Positions 7,679 to 16,488 of a DNA stretch of 44,538 bases are shown piece after piece. Below the pieces are notes generated by a model, which saw only the letters and a list, made by a program, of their open reading frames with translations, was not told the DNA's origin and ran no database searches. The stretch's first letter is position 1, and the number at the start of each line of letters is the position of its first letter. The stretch is from an uncultured Clostridiaceae bacterium (lineage in GTDB: Bacteria > Bacillota > Clostridia > TANB77 > CAG-508), in contig CANPTO010000017.1 of the NCBI GenBank assembly GCA_947577025.1, positions 1 through 44,538 of the forward strand, read 5' to 3'. The position numbers and the translations under genes are program-made.

Positions 7679-7932
7679 AGACGGAAGTCGGAAGACAGAA
7701 GTCAGAAAAATATATGTAGGGATAAATGGGAAAATAATACCTAGTTTTGCCCAATATAAAATTTAAATTATAATAAAAAAGCGTCTATATGTCGCTAAGA
7801 AAAAAAGTAGTGAACTTAAAACACTAGAAATGGAAAAAAAGTTAGGAAAAGCAGAAAAGAGAAGAGAGAAATTAATAATTATAAAATGTAAATTATTTAA
7901 AATCCGACTTCCGACATCTGATATCCGACTTC
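7679..7932. repeat. family R4 heptamer element, diverged copy between rplJ and rplL
   Basis: Left arm GAAGTCG-GAAGACA-GAAGTCA (7684-7705) and right arm CCGACTT-CCGACAT-CTGATAT-CCGACTT (7904-7932) are heptamers in opposite orientation, with a different unit from the 5432 copy. The ~195 bases between hold no convincing gene. The right arm alone has a relative at 27562-27601. Confidence 0.7.
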
Positions 7933-7955
7933 AATAAAATAGGGAGGAAATTAAA

Positions 7956-8315
7956 ATGATAGAAGAATTAATTGAAAAAATTGATGCTTTAACAGTAGCA
8001 GAATTAGCTGAATTAGTAAAAGCTATAGAAGAAAAATATGGAGTATCTGCAGTAGCAGCAGCTGCACCAGCAGCAGGAGCAACAGCTGCAGCAGCAGAAG
8101 AAAAATCATCTTTTGACGTAGTATTAAAAGATGCAGGAGCAAACAAAATCCAAGTAATCAAAGTTGTAAGAGATGTTACAGGATTAGGATTAAAAGAAGC
8201 TAAAGAATTAGTTGATGGAGCTCCAAAAACAGTTAAAGAAGGAGCAAGCAAAGAAGAAGCTGAAGAAATCAAAGCTAAATTTACAGAGGCTGGAGCAGTT
8301 ATTGAACTTGCTTAG
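7956..8315 (+). CDS. rplL: 50S ribosomal protein L7/L12
   Basis: 119 residues. The N-terminal dimerisation domain ([20 protein letters not shown]), an Ala-rich hinge (about residues 32-48) and the C-terminal factor-binding domain ([20 protein letters not shown]) are all present. L12 recruits translation GTPases. GGGAGG precedes the ATG by 9 bases. It is the last gene of the ribosomal cluster and is followed by a strong terminator. Confidence 0.98.
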   Translation: MIEELIEKIDALTVAELAELVKAIEEKYGVSAVAAAAPAAGATAAAAEEKSSFDVVLKDAGANKIQVIKVVRDVTGLGLKEAKELVDGAPKTVKEGASKEEAEEIKAKFTEAGAVIELA

Positions 8316-8363
8316 TTAAATAAAAGGTTATCCTAGAGTAATAAAAAAGGGATATCAAATTAT

Positions 8364-8408
8364 AAAATATAGAATGTTTATATTATAATGGTAAACATTC
8401 TATATTTT
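8364..8408. terminator. intrinsic terminator after rplL (bidirectional)
   Basis: A 17-bp perfect stem, AAAATATAGAATGTTTA (8364-8380) and its complement (8392-8408), encloses an 11-base loop and ends in a T-run. It lies between rplL and the oppositely oriented XRE gene. Confidence 0.9.
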
Positions 8409-8481
8409 TCATTTATAGCTCCTTTTTATTTATCTTTATAAAAGTGATACAAAATGTATTAATAAAAACATACAAAATATC

Positions 8482-8670
8482 CTATTTTTTTAAATATTCT
8501 AGAATTTCGTCATCAGAAATACTTAAAGCTCTTACTATTTTTTTTAAAGTTTTAACAGTTGTATTTTCTTCATCAATTTCTAAGCGTTGTAATTGACGCC
8601 AACTAATACCAACTTTTTCAGCAAGTTCTTCTTGGGTCAGATTATTTTTTTTCCTATTTTCACGAATCAT
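8482..8670 (-). CDS. XRE-family transcriptional regulator (Cro/CI-type HTH)
   Basis: 62 residues, essentially one helix-turn-helix domain: IRENRKKNNLTQEELAEKVG followed by the recognition helix ISWRQLQRLE, with no sensing domain. AAGGAGG precedes the ATG. Two matching palindromes (GACA-N4-TGTC) lie 27-73 bases upstream of its start and a third lies at the start site of the divergent 9081 gene. The inference is that it autoregulates and represses the pilin-like gene. Direct binding is not shown. Confidence 0.85.
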   Translation of the reverse strand: MIRENRKKNNLTQEELAEKVGISWRQLQRLEIDEENTTVKTLKKIVRALSISDDEILEYLKK

Positions 8671-8696
8671 AAAATCCTCCTTATACTACTCTACAA

Positions 8697-8743
8697 GACA
8701 ATTATGTCATAATATGGAAAATAATGGAATGACAAAAATGTCA
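8697..8743. promoter_or_regulatory. two palindromic operators ahead of the XRE gene
   Basis: GACA-ATTA-TGTC (8697-8708) and TGACA-AAAA-TGTCA (8730-8743). Each is followed by a conserved extension, CATAAWATGGAAAAT. The half-site spacing and extension recur at 8986. The spacing between the two sites is about 33 bases, roughly three helical turns, so they lie on one DNA face. Confidence 0.6.
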
Positions 8744-8946
8744 TAAAATGGAAAATATGAGATAGCAAAATATAGATAAAATTAATTGTAAAAATTCAAA
8801 TATATATTTTTTAATAAAAGTTTAATTAATAGAAATCATATAATAGCTTTAACTTAGAAAATCAAAATATTAAATTTTTCTAAAATTAAATCTAAGTATT
8901 GTATTATTAATCACAATAAATTTTTCTAATGATACTAATATAATAA

Positions 8947-8997
8947 TTGACAAAAATATATTGCAAAAGTATAATAATAACAGACGACAAAAATGTC
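8947..8997 (+). promoter_or_regulatory. consensus promoter with overlapping operator for the 9081 gene
   Basis: TTGACA (8947-8952), a 17-base spacer and TATAAT (8970-8975) form a full-consensus promoter. GACA-AAAA-TGTC (8986-8997) lies a few bases past the predicted start near 8982, with the same trailing sequence as the operators at 8697 and 8730. Binding there would block initiation or clearance. Confidence 0.7.
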
Positions 8998-9080
8998 ACA
9001 AAATGTAAAATTATAAATTTCATAAAATAGTAAATAATAGATATATATGAAAGTATACGAAAGAAGGGAAAAATAGGAAA

Positions 9081-10289
9081 GTGAGATATAAAAAGTTAAT
9101 AAATGGTTTCAGAGAATATATAAAAAATAAGAAAATAAAAACCAGCACTAATGGAATAACATTAATTTCATTAGTAATAACAATAATAATTTTAATACTT
9201 TTAGCAGGTGTTGGAATAACCTTAGCGATACAGGAAAATGGTATAATAAAAACAGCGAAGAAAGCGGTGAACAAAACAAATGAGGCTCAAGCATTAGAAG
9301 AATTAGAGCAAAAGATTATAGATGTGCAGTTAGAAAAAGCTGGAAATGCAACACTAATGGAAGTACTAATAAAACTAAGTGAAGATGAGGAATATATTAT
9401 ATTAGGAGAAGACGAAAATTCAATAACTGAAAAAAACATAGAAGAATTAGATGAAAATATACAACAAGTATATGTAGCACATAAAAATTATAAATTTAAA
9501 ATAGATAATAAACTAATAGTAACATTTATTACTAAAATAGATACTACTGTAGAAAAAGAATTAACAGAATTTCAAGAGATATTAAAAAAATGTGATTTAA
9601 AAACCACATATACTAAGCAAGATGTGATAGACAATAAAGATGGAATTTTAAATGTAATGCTAAATAAACAAATAGGATTTGAATATATATTAAATGATAG
9701 TGAAATATATAAAAACATAGATTTAGACTATATATTAAATATCGACTTTTTAAACTCTATAGATGCAAATAGTAAAGGGATAATAAAAAGCAACCAATAT
9801 GTAGTAGGAAATATTAGAAATAAAGAAAATTTAAATGAAATAATAGATTGTTTAAATTTTACATCAATAGTACCAAACTTAAGTAGTAATAGCAATTGCA
9901 TATATAGTTCAATGTATACTGCTTGTAATCCATACCAAGCATTTGATACTAGTGATAATACTTACTGGTGCTCAGCTGCATACAAGCAAAATGATGCTTA
10001 TATAGGTTACAATTTTAGAACTAAAAAAAGAGTACTTTTAGCAAGTTTAAAAAATGGAAATCTAAAATATGGAACAAATGAGAGATGCAAAGAAATTGTA
10101 CTACAATGTAGTAATGAAGATAATAATTGGATAGATGCATCAGAGGTTGTCACTTTACAAGATAACTCTAATAAAACATATATTTTTAATACAAAAGTTA
10201 CAGAAGAATATTCACAATGGCGAATCCTTGTAAAATCATCATATGGGATATATTCATCAACAAGAGAAGTAAAGTTTTTAAGTATCTGA
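9081..10289 (+). CDS. type IV pilin-like surface protein with discoidin-type C-terminal domain
   Basis: 402 residues. The N-terminus is a type III (prepilin) signal: a short basic leader, then NG followed by the hydrophobic helix ITLISLVITIIILILLAG, which fits cleavage after Gly by a prepilin peptidase. After a coiled, Glu-rich stretch (about 60-115) and an Asp/Asn-rich middle comes a C-terminal part of about 130 residues. It shows NPYQAFDTSDNTYWCS and a strand-rich ending, resembling F5/8-type C (CBM32-like) ligand-binding modules. The GTG at 9081 is the only plausible start and has a modest AGGAAA box. No pilus assembly genes are nearby. I infer a surface-displayed adhesin or carbohydrate-binding pseudopilin controlled by the adjacent XRE protein. 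Confidence 0.75.
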   Translation: MRYKKLINGFREYIKNKKIKTSTNGITLISLVITIIILILLAGVGITLAIQENGIIKTAKKAVNKTNEAQALEELEQKIIDVQLEKAGNATLMEVLIKLSEDEEYIILGEDENSITEKNIEELDENIQQVYVAHKNYKFKIDNKLIVTFITKIDTTVEKELTEFQEILKKCDLKTTYTKQDVIDNKDGILNVMLNKQIGFEYILNDSEIYKNIDLDYILNIDFLNSIDANSKGIIKSNQYVVGNIRNKENLNEIIDCLNFTSIVPNLSSNSNCIYSSMYTACNPYQAFDTSDNTYWCSAAYKQNDAYIGYNFRTKKRVLLASLKNGNLKYGTNERCKEIVLQCSNEDNNWIDASEVVTLQDNSNKTYIFNTKVTEEYSQWRILVKSSYGIYSSTREVKFLSI

Positions 10290-10771
10290 TTAAGAGTTAC
10301 AAGTAGTGTATAGATATGAGAACAATAAAATTACAAAAGTATATAAATCGGAAAGATGTATGCTTAATTGACAATGAATACAGAATAGAATTCTTAATAT
10401 AGAAAAAAAGAATAAGCCAAAAGGAGTGTAAAATATTGATGAATGCAATCATTTTATAAAAATATCCCAATATGTAAAAAAAGATTATATATAACTAAAA
10501 AAAATAGAAAATTATTTTTAGCAAGTATAAGTATCAAAAACATATAAGTAAGAAATTGGAATATTGCCATTAAGAAAGTAAAAAAGCTGTGCTGGAAATT
10601 GGACAATGTGGAATGTGTATGAGTAATATGTTTTCAATTAATAATAGAAATACACTTTTAAACTATGTATACAGTTTAATTAAACTAGAATAATTGGTTA
10701 TTTTGAATAAAAAATCAAGAAAACTATTGCAATAATTTACTATAAGTAATAAAATTGCAATAGTTATTTAT
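10290..10771 (+). other. gene-poor gap with a terminator-like hairpin
   Basis: No convincing gene is seen in these bases. Two very short frames (10316-10402 and one starting near 10440) have no family resemblance. A hairpin, AACTATTGCAAT (10722-10733) with ATTGCAATAGTT (10754-10765), followed by a T-rich stretch, is a likely terminator upstream of plsX. Confidence 0.5.
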
Positions 10772-10840
10772 TTTGTTAATATAGTTATAAAACATATAAG
10801 AACAAAATATATATTTATAAACGATAAAAGGAGCGGAAAA

Positions 10841-11857
10841 ATGAGAATACTATTAGATGCAATGGGAGGAGATAATGCCCCAGATGCAAATATAAAAGGT
10901 GCAGTAAAAGCAATAAAAGATATAGAAGCGGAAGTATGCTTAGTAGGGAATAAAGATATAATAAATTCAAAAATAAAAGAGTTTTACGGAAAAGATAACA
11001 TTTCAGAAATATCTTCAAGGCTTAGTATATATCATGCATCAGAAACAATAGAAATGTGTGACATACCAACACAAGCAATAAAGCGTAAAAAAGATTCTTC
11101 AATGGTAGTAGGGTTTAATTTACTAAAAGAAGGAAAAGGAGATGTATTTATATCTGCTGGAAATTCTGGAGCACTATTAACAGGAGCAACATTACTAGTA
11201 GGTAGAATAAAAGGAATAGATAGACCAGCATTAGCAGGAATTTTACCAGCATATAAAGGAAAATTAATGCTAATAGATTGCGGCTCAAATACAAACTGTA
11301 AGCCAATAAATCTACTTCAATTTGCACAAATGGCAACAATATATAATAGAAACACATTTGGAATAGAAAAACCAACAGTAGGTTTATTAAATATAGGTAC
11401 AGAAGAGACAAAAGGAAATGATTTAGTAAAAGAAAGTTATCAATTATTAAAAGAAAAAGCAGAAGAGCTTAACTTAAACTTTGTAGGAAATGTAGAAGGA
11501 AGAGATGCATTCTCAGGTGAGTTAGACATACTAGTAGCAGATGGATATACAGGAAATGTATTTTTAAAAACTGTAGAAGGTGTTGGGAAACTAGTAAAAA
11601 GAACATTAAAAGAGAGTATAAAGAAAAATATATTCAGAATTATAGGAGCTATTCCAGCAATGCCATCAATAAATTCACTAGCAAAGGCAATGGATTATAA
11701 AGAATATGGAGGGGCACTTTTCTTAGGAGTAAAAAAGCCAGTAGTAAAAGCACATGGAAGTAGTGATGAAAGATTATTTGAATTTACAATAAAACAAGCA
11801 GAACAATTTGTAAAAAATAAAGCAGTAGATAAAATGATAGAAGAATTTGAAAAATAG
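10841..11857 (+). CDS. plsX: phosphate acyltransferase PlsX
   Basis: 338 residues, family length. PlsX converts acyl-ACP and phosphate to acyl-phosphate for phosphatidic acid synthesis. Signature blocks are ILLDAMGGDNAPDANIKGAV at the start, HASETIEMCDIPTQAIKRKK, ISAGNSGALLTGA, LLNIGTEETKGNDLVKESY and DGYTGNVFLKTVEG. AAAGGAG lies 7 bases before the ATG. It is followed by acpP, the usual lipid-synthesis pairing. The frame ends only a few bases before the acpP promoter. Confidence 0.97.
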   Translation: MRILLDAMGGDNAPDANIKGAVKAIKDIEAEVCLVGNKDIINSKIKEFYGKDNISEISSRLSIYHASETIEMCDIPTQAIKRKKDSSMVVGFNLLKEGKGDVFISAGNSGALLTGATLLVGRIKGIDRPALAGILPAYKGKLMLIDCGSNTNCKPINLLQFAQMATIYNRNTFGIEKPTVGLLNIGTEETKGNDLVKESYQLLKEKAEELNLNFVGNVEGRDAFSGELDILVADGYTGNVFLKTVEGVGKLVKRTLKESIKKNIFRIIGAIPAMPSINSLAKAMDYKEYGGALFLGVKKPVVKAHGSSDERLFEFTIKQAEQFVKNKAVDKMIEEFEK

Positions 11858-11859
11858 TA

Positions 11860-11888
11860 TTGACAATTATATAAAGTTGTATTATTGT
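11860..11888 (+). promoter_or_regulatory. promoter of acpP
   Basis: TTGACA (11860-11865), a 17-base spacer and TATTGT (11883-11888) immediately after the plsX stop. It would let acpP be made in excess over plsX. Confidence 0.55.
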
Positions 11889-11932
11889 TAATGCAAGCAT
11901 AAGAGAAGTACTGAGAGGGGGTGTAATTATAA

Positions 11933-12175
11933 ATGACACAAGAAGAAATATTTGAAAAAGTAAAAGAAATTATAGTTGAACAATTAGGAGTTACAGAAAC
12001 ATCAGTAACAATGGAAGCATCTTTTATAGATGACTTAGGAGCAGACTCATTAGATATTGTTGAATTAATAATGGCATTAGAAGAAGAATTTGATACAGAA
12101 ATTCCAGACTCAGATGCTGAAAAAGTAGTTACAGTAGGTGACGTAGTTGACTACATAAAAGATCATGTTGAATAA
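11933..12175 (+). CDS. acpP: acyl carrier protein
   Basis: 80 residues, acidic. The GADSLD motif carries the phosphopantetheine attachment Ser39, followed by the recognition helix [11 protein letters not shown]. It shuttles acyl intermediates of type II fatty-acid synthesis. GAGAGGGGG serves as ribosome site. It sits downstream of plsX, with its own promoter and a strong terminator after it. Confidence 0.97.
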   Translation: MTQEEIFEKVKEIIVEQLGVTETSVTMEASFIDDLGADSLDIVELIMALEEEFDTEIPDSDAEKVVTVGDVVDYIKDHVE

Positions 12176-12190
12176 ACATAAAATATATAT

Positions 12191-12235
12191 CAAACCAGCC
12201 AATTTTTTATGCGAAAATTAGTTGGTTTGTTTTTA
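12191..12235 (+). terminator. intrinsic terminator after acpP
   Basis: CAAACCAGCCAATTTT pairs with AAAATTAGTTGGTTTG (one bulge) and is followed by TTTTT. Confidence 0.9.
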
Positions 12236-12237
12236 TC

Positions 12238-12345
12238 TTCTTAAGAAAGTCATCCACGAAGAAACTTACGTTTAATTAGAAGATAGTTATGGATGAATAA
12301 AATTTTCTTATATGGCTTTGCAACTTAGAAAATTTTATTCTGGAA
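12238..12345. repeat. family R1 palindromic element
   Basis: Shares AAGAAAGTCATCCACG, AGAAGATAGTTATGGA, AAAATTTTCTTATATGGC and CTTAGAAAATTTTATTCT with the elements at 139-437 and 25073-25179. It is non-coding and lies between the acpP terminator and rnc. Confidence 0.7.
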
Positions 12346-12443
12346 TAATAGAGGATTCTATTTGTAAGTAAAAACAAAAATTTGCAAAAATATGCTTTAT
12401 TTTTTACAAATAATGGTATATAATATATAAGAAGGAGAAAAAA

Positions 12444-13112
12444 ATGGAGTTACAAAAATTAGAGGAAAATATAGAATACACATTTAAAAATAAAGAATTA
12501 TTAAAAAAAGCACTAACACATACATCATATGCATTTGAAAAACATATTGAAAGCAACGAGAAACTAGAATTTTTAGGAGATAGTATATTAGAGTTTATAT
12601 CTAGTAAATATTTATATAATAATTTTCCAAAATTATCAGAAGGAGAAATGACTAAAGTTAGAGCTACAATAGTATGTGAAGACAGTTTATACAAAATTGC
12701 TAAAAAGCATAATTTTAGTGATTTCTTATTCCTAGGCAAGAGTGAACTTGCTTGCCATAAAGAAGCAAGACCAGCAATTATGGCAGATAGTGTAGAGGCG
12801 GTAATTGCAGCAATATATTTTGATTCAGGGTTAGAAGAAGCGGAGCGATTTATAGTAGAAAATTTAAAAGAAGAAGCAGATATAGCTAGTAAAAATGTAG
12901 GGCAAAAAGACTATAAAACAGTATTGCAAGAAAAGTTACAAGCTAATGGAGAAGTTCATATAAAATATGAAATAATAAAAGAAGAAGGACCAGATCATGA
13001 TAAAAAATTCACAGCTAGAGTAAGTTGTAATGGAAAAATATTAGCAATAGGCGAAGGAAAAACAAAGAAGAACGCAGAAATGGAAGCAGCAAGAAAGGCA
13101 ATGAATATGTAG
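12444..13112 (+). CDS. rnc: ribonuclease III
   Basis: 222 residues, family length. The RNase III domain carries the signature KLEFLGDSILEF (Glu42, Asp46) and ADSVEAVIAAIY with the second acidic pair. A double-stranded RNA-binding domain follows (about 150-222, DYKTVLQEKLQANGEVHIKY to KKNAEMEAARKAM). It cleaves structured RNAs such as rRNA precursors. AAGGAG lies 9 bases before the ATG. The order acpP-rnc-radical SAM is common in clostridia. Confidence 0.97.
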   Translation: MELQKLEENIEYTFKNKELLKKALTHTSYAFEKHIESNEKLEFLGDSILEFISSKYLYNNFPKLSEGEMTKVRATIVCEDSLYKIAKKHNFSDFLFLGKSELACHKEARPAIMADSVEAVIAAIYFDSGLEEAERFIVENLKEEADIASKNVGQKDYKTVLQEKLQANGEVHIKYEIIKEEGPDHDKKFTARVSCNGKILAIGEGKTKKNAEMEAARKAMNM

Positions 13113-13189
13113 GTATCAATGGGGATGGAGCTTTTTGACAATATTTGTGTCAATAGGGTCAGACATAAGATGTAAGGAGGTAAGAAAAA

Positions 13190-14263
13190 ATGAAAAAAGA
13201 ATACATTATACCAATATTTGTACCACATTTAGGATGTCCACATGCGTGTGTGTTTTGTAATCAAAGAAAAATAAGTGGAGAGCAAAAAAATGTAAAGGCG
13301 GATGATGTTAGAAAGACAATAGAATATTATTTAGATAATTTTAAAGACGATAATAGATTAGTAGAAGTAGCATTTTTTGGAGGAAGTTTTACCGCAATCG
13401 ATATAGAGTTGCAAGAAGAACTTTTAAAGGCAGCAAATGAATATATTGAAAAAGGCTTAGTAAATGGTATACGTATATCAACAAGACCAGATGCAATAAA
13501 TAAAGAAATTCTCAAAATGTTAAAAAAATATAATGTTAAAACAATAGAATTAGGAGTCCAATCTGCAAATAATTATATATTACAAAAAGCAGAAAGAGGA
13601 CATAGCTTTGAAGATGTGAAAAAAGCTTCAAAATTAATCAACAGATTTGGTTTCATATTAGGTCATCAAATGATGATAGGTTTGCCAGAAAGTACAACAT
13701 TAGATGAAATAAACACAGCAAAGGCATTAATAAAATTAAAACCAAAAATAGTAAGAATATACCCAGTGCTAGTAATAAAAGGAACTAAATTAGAAGAAGA
13801 ATATAATAATGGTAATTATGAGCCACTATCAGTAGTACAAGCAGTAGAGCGTTCAAAAGAAGTAGCACACTTATTTAATAAAAAGAAAATAAAAGTGATA
13901 AGAATAGGGCTTCAAAATACAGATGAAATATGTGAGCCAGGAAGCAAAACAAGTCAAGTGGTAGCAGGACCATATCACCCAGCATTTAGGCAATTAGTAG
14001 AAGCAGGAATGTGGTATGATGTAATAGTAACCAAAATAAAGAAATTTAATACAAAAGTAAAACAGGTACAAATAAGAGCAAACCCAGAAGATATAAACAA
14101 CATAATAGGACACAAAAAAGAAAACGTAGAAAAATTGAAAGAAATATATGAAGTAGATGCAATAATAAAAGCAGATGAAACAATAAAAAATGGAAAATTT
14201 GAAATAACAATAGAAAAGACATATGATGATATAATAGAAGAAAAGCAAAAAATAAACAAATAA
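13190..14263 (+). CDS. radical SAM protein (Elp3-like domain)
   Basis: 357 residues. The iron-sulfur motif CPHACVFC (Cx3Cx2C) follows PIFVPHLG. AFFGGSFTAID corresponds to the SAM-binding GGE-like strand, and VKTIELGVQSANNYILQKAERGH is typical of the Elp3/coproporphyrinogen oxidase-like radical SAM group. Such a gene is regularly found beside rnc in clostridia, but its substrate is not established as far as I know. Some relatives modify tRNA. AAGGAGG precedes the ATG. The C-terminal ~80 residues are lysine-rich. Confidence 0.88.
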   Translation: MKKEYIIPIFVPHLGCPHACVFCNQRKISGEQKNVKADDVRKTIEYYLDNFKDDNRLVEVAFFGGSFTAIDIELQEELLKAANEYIEKGLVNGIRISTRPDAINKEILKMLKKYNVKTIELGVQSANNYILQKAERGHSFEDVKKASKLINRFGFILGHQMMIGLPESTTLDEINTAKALIKLKPKIVRIYPVLVIKGTKLEEEYNNGNYEPLSVVQAVERSKEVAHLFNKKKIKVIRIGLQNTDEICEPGSKTSQVVAGPYHPAFRQLVEAGMWYDVIVTKIKKFNTKVKQVQIRANPEDINNIIGHKKENVEKLKEIYEVDAIIKADETIKNGKFEITIEKTYDDIIEEKQKINK

Positions 14264-14338
14264 AATGATTGTAATTTGACTTATAATATAAAAGATACTT
14301 ATAAACATTTCTGAATTGAATAAGGAGGAAAAATAATT

Positions 14339-14542
14339 ATGAAAGTATGTGGAATTATTATAATTTTACTTGTATTAATTGCAAATGTTTGTTTTTGGGT
14401 ACATATGATAGTAGAAATTATACGGATTTTACGAGCAAATCCCCAGAAAGAAGATCTGGCAATATCAGGAATAAAATCTTGCATAGTAATTATTAGTATT
14501 AATGCAATAATAGGTATTGCATTAATAAGTTTAATTATTTAA
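14339..14542 (+). CDS. small two-span membrane protein, unassigned
   Basis: 67 residues. Two hydrophobic segments (about 4-24 and 47-66) flank a short basic-acidic loop, RILRANPQKEDLA. I do not recognise the family. AAGGAGG lies 10 bases before the ATG and a strong terminator follows, so it is a real independent gene. Codon 29 (14423-14425) is an in-frame CGG followed by A. Here the zero frame continues sensibly into the second membrane span, unlike the three genes in which CGGA coincides with a frameshift. Confidence 0.7.
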   Translation: MKVCGIIIILLVLIANVCFWVHMIVEIIRILRANPQKEDLAISGIKSCIVIISINAIIGIALISLII

Positions 14543-14551
14543 AAATATTAT

Positions 14552-14598
14552 GCAAAAATAAGAAGTAGAGAAATTTAAGCTCTACTTTTTATTTTTGC
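14552..14598 (+). terminator. intrinsic terminator
   Basis: A 19-bp stem with a single wobble pair, GCAAAAATAAGAAGTAGAG against CTCTACTTTTTATTTTTGC, with T-runs in the 3' arm. Confidence 0.85.
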
Positions 14599-14661
14599 GT
14601 ATATTTCAATGCATTGAATAAAAAAATAATAAAAACTAATACTTATATAAAGGAGATTAAC

Positions 14662-15531
14662 ATGGAGTATGTAGAAATAAATAAAAAGATAAAATTAAAA
14701 AAATATATATATGATTTTATATTATTAATTATTGGATGTGCTATAATGGCAGTATCTACATCTTTTTTCTTACTACCGAACCAATTATCATCAGGAGGAT
14801 TTACAGGTATAGCAACAATAACATACTATTTATTAAAATGGCCAGTGGGTACAGTAATATTTGCACTTAATATACCACTATTTATATTAAGTTATTTTAG
14901 AATAGGAAAAGAATTTTTAATAAAAGGTATACTAGGAACAATATTTTTATCTGTATTTATAGATATATTTGAGAAATTTAAACCTTTAACACATGACAGA
15001 GTATTAGGCTGTATATATGGTGGAATAATTATGGGAATAGGAATGAGTTTAGTACTAAAAGGCTCAAGTTCAACAGGAGGAACAGACCTTTTATCATATA
15101 TCATAAAATCATATAAACCATATTATAGAACCAGTAACCTAATAGTAATTATAGATATTGTAATAGTAAGTTTAAACGTAATATTCTTAAAAGACATAGA
15201 AATAGGTCTATATTCAGCAATAACAATATATTTAATGGGAAAAATGCTAGATATAATATTTGAAGGTGTATATTTTACAAAAATGATATTTATAGTGTCA
15301 GATAAATACAAAGAAATATCAAAAGAAATAGAGCAAAATGTTAGAAGAGGTGTAACAGGCTTACATGCAACAGGAATGTATACAAATGACGAAAAAATGA
15401 TGTTATGGTGTATAAGCTCAAGAAATGAAACAATACGAATAAAACAAATATGTAAAAAAATAGATAAAAATTCGTTTATAGTAATATCAAATGCAAGAGA
15501 AGCTTATGGAATTGGGTTTAAAAGAGAATAA
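14662..15531 (+). CDS. YitT-family membrane protein
   Basis: 289 residues from the ATG at 14662, which follows AAAGGAG by 8 bases; the frame is open upstream to 14614 but without a ribosome site. Five or six membrane spans (DUF161-type) contain the conserved FFLLPNQLSSGGFTGIATI and SSSTGGTDLLSYI. The C-terminal cytosolic DUF2179 domain begins at about 215 (FIVSDKYKEISKEI; GVTGLHATGMYTNDEK). YitT proteins are common in Firmicutes, with no settled transport substrate known to me. Confidence 0.9.
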   Translation: MEYVEINKKIKLKKYIYDFILLIIGCAIMAVSTSFFLLPNQLSSGGFTGIATITYYLLKWPVGTVIFALNIPLFILSYFRIGKEFLIKGILGTIFLSVFIDIFEKFKPLTHDRVLGCIYGGIIMGIGMSLVLKGSSSTGGTDLLSYIIKSYKPYYRTSNLIVIIDIVIVSLNVIFLKDIEIGLYSAITIYLMGKMLDIIFEGVYFTKMIFIVSDKYKEISKEIEQNVRRGVTGLHATGMYTNDEKMMLWCISSRNETIRIKQICKKIDKNSFIVISNAREAYGIGFKRE

Positions 15532-15615
15532 AAACAACCAAAATCTATTGAAAAAGATGCTTAAATAATGTAAACTGTAATTACAGGAATAATATAAAGT
15601 AGAAGGTAGGAAAAA

Positions 15616-16482
15616 ATGAAAGAACAAGAATATATTATAAAAAATGCACAATCATTTGAATTAAAAGACATATTTGAGTGTGGTCAATGTTTTAGATGGA
15701 ACAAAGAAACAGATAGTAGTTATACAGGTGTATTTGGTGGTAATGTCATAAATGTTTCTAAACAAGGAAAAGATGTAATATTTAAGGGTATCTGTGAAGA
15801 AGATATAAAAACTACTTGTAAAAAATATTTTGATTTGGATAGAGATTATGAAAAAATAAAAGACAAGCTTTCGAAAATAGATAATCATATGAAAAAAAGC
15901 ATTGAATATGGGCAAGGAATACGTTTGTTAAATCAAGACTTATGGGAAACAATAATATCATTCATAATATCAGCGAATAACAATATTCCAAGAATAAAAG
16001 GAATAATAGAAAGAATATCAAAAATTTATGGAGATGAAATTATATATAATGAAAAAAGTTACTACACATTTCCAACAGTAGAACAATTAGCAAAAGCAAC
16101 AGTAGAAGACTTAAGAAAATTAGGCTTAGGTTTCAGAGATGTTAGAGTGTATAAAACGACACATATGATATTAGAAAAAAGAGTGGATTTAAAAGCTCTA
16201 GAAAAAGAAGAAGATTTTAACAAAGTAAGAGAAACATTACTTACTTTATCAGGAGTAGGCCCAAAAGTAGCAGACTGTATATTATTATTTTCTACACTAA
16301 AAAGATGGGAAGCCTTTCCAATAGACGTATGGGTAAGGCGTGTAATGAATGACTTATATATACAAAATGAAGATGAAACAAAAGTAAACAAAACGCAAAT
16401 AGAGAAAATAGCAAGAGAAAAATTTGGAAACTTAGCGGGAATAGCGCAGCAATACCTATTCTATTGGAAACGTGAAGCCTAA
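15616..16482 (+). CDS. 8-oxoguanine DNA glycosylase/lyase (OGG1-type, HhH-GPD)
   Basis: 288 residues, removing oxidised guanine from DNA. The N-terminal FELKDIFECGQCFRW is the eukaryotic-type OGG1 entry strand. ISANNNIPRIKGIIERI and the helix-hairpin-helix LSGVGPKVADCILLF with AFPIDVWVRR give catalytic Lys217 and Asp237. The ATG follows GAAGGTAGG. Six bases after its stop begins an inverted-repeat arm that encloses the GNAT gene. Confidence 0.92.
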   Translation: MKEQEYIIKNAQSFELKDIFECGQCFRWNKETDSSYTGVFGGNVINVSKQGKDVIFKGICEEDIKTTCKKYFDLDRDYEKIKDKLSKIDNHMKKSIEYGQGIRLLNQDLWETIISFIISANNNIPRIKGIIERISKIYGDEIIYNEKSYYTFPTVEQLAKATVEDLRKLGLGFRDVRVYKTTHMILEKRVDLKALEKEEDFNKVRETLLTLSGVGPKVADCILLFSTLKRWEAFPIDVWVRRVMNDLYIQNEDETKVNKTQIEKIAREKFGNLAGIAQQYLFYWKREA

Positions 16483-16488
16483 GTTCTC

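Noticed and set aside
10316..10402. 28-codon frame MRTIKLQKYIN... in the gap before plsX, containing a CGGA
   Set aside because: No ribosome site and no family likeness, so it cannot be used as further evidence for CGGA recoding.
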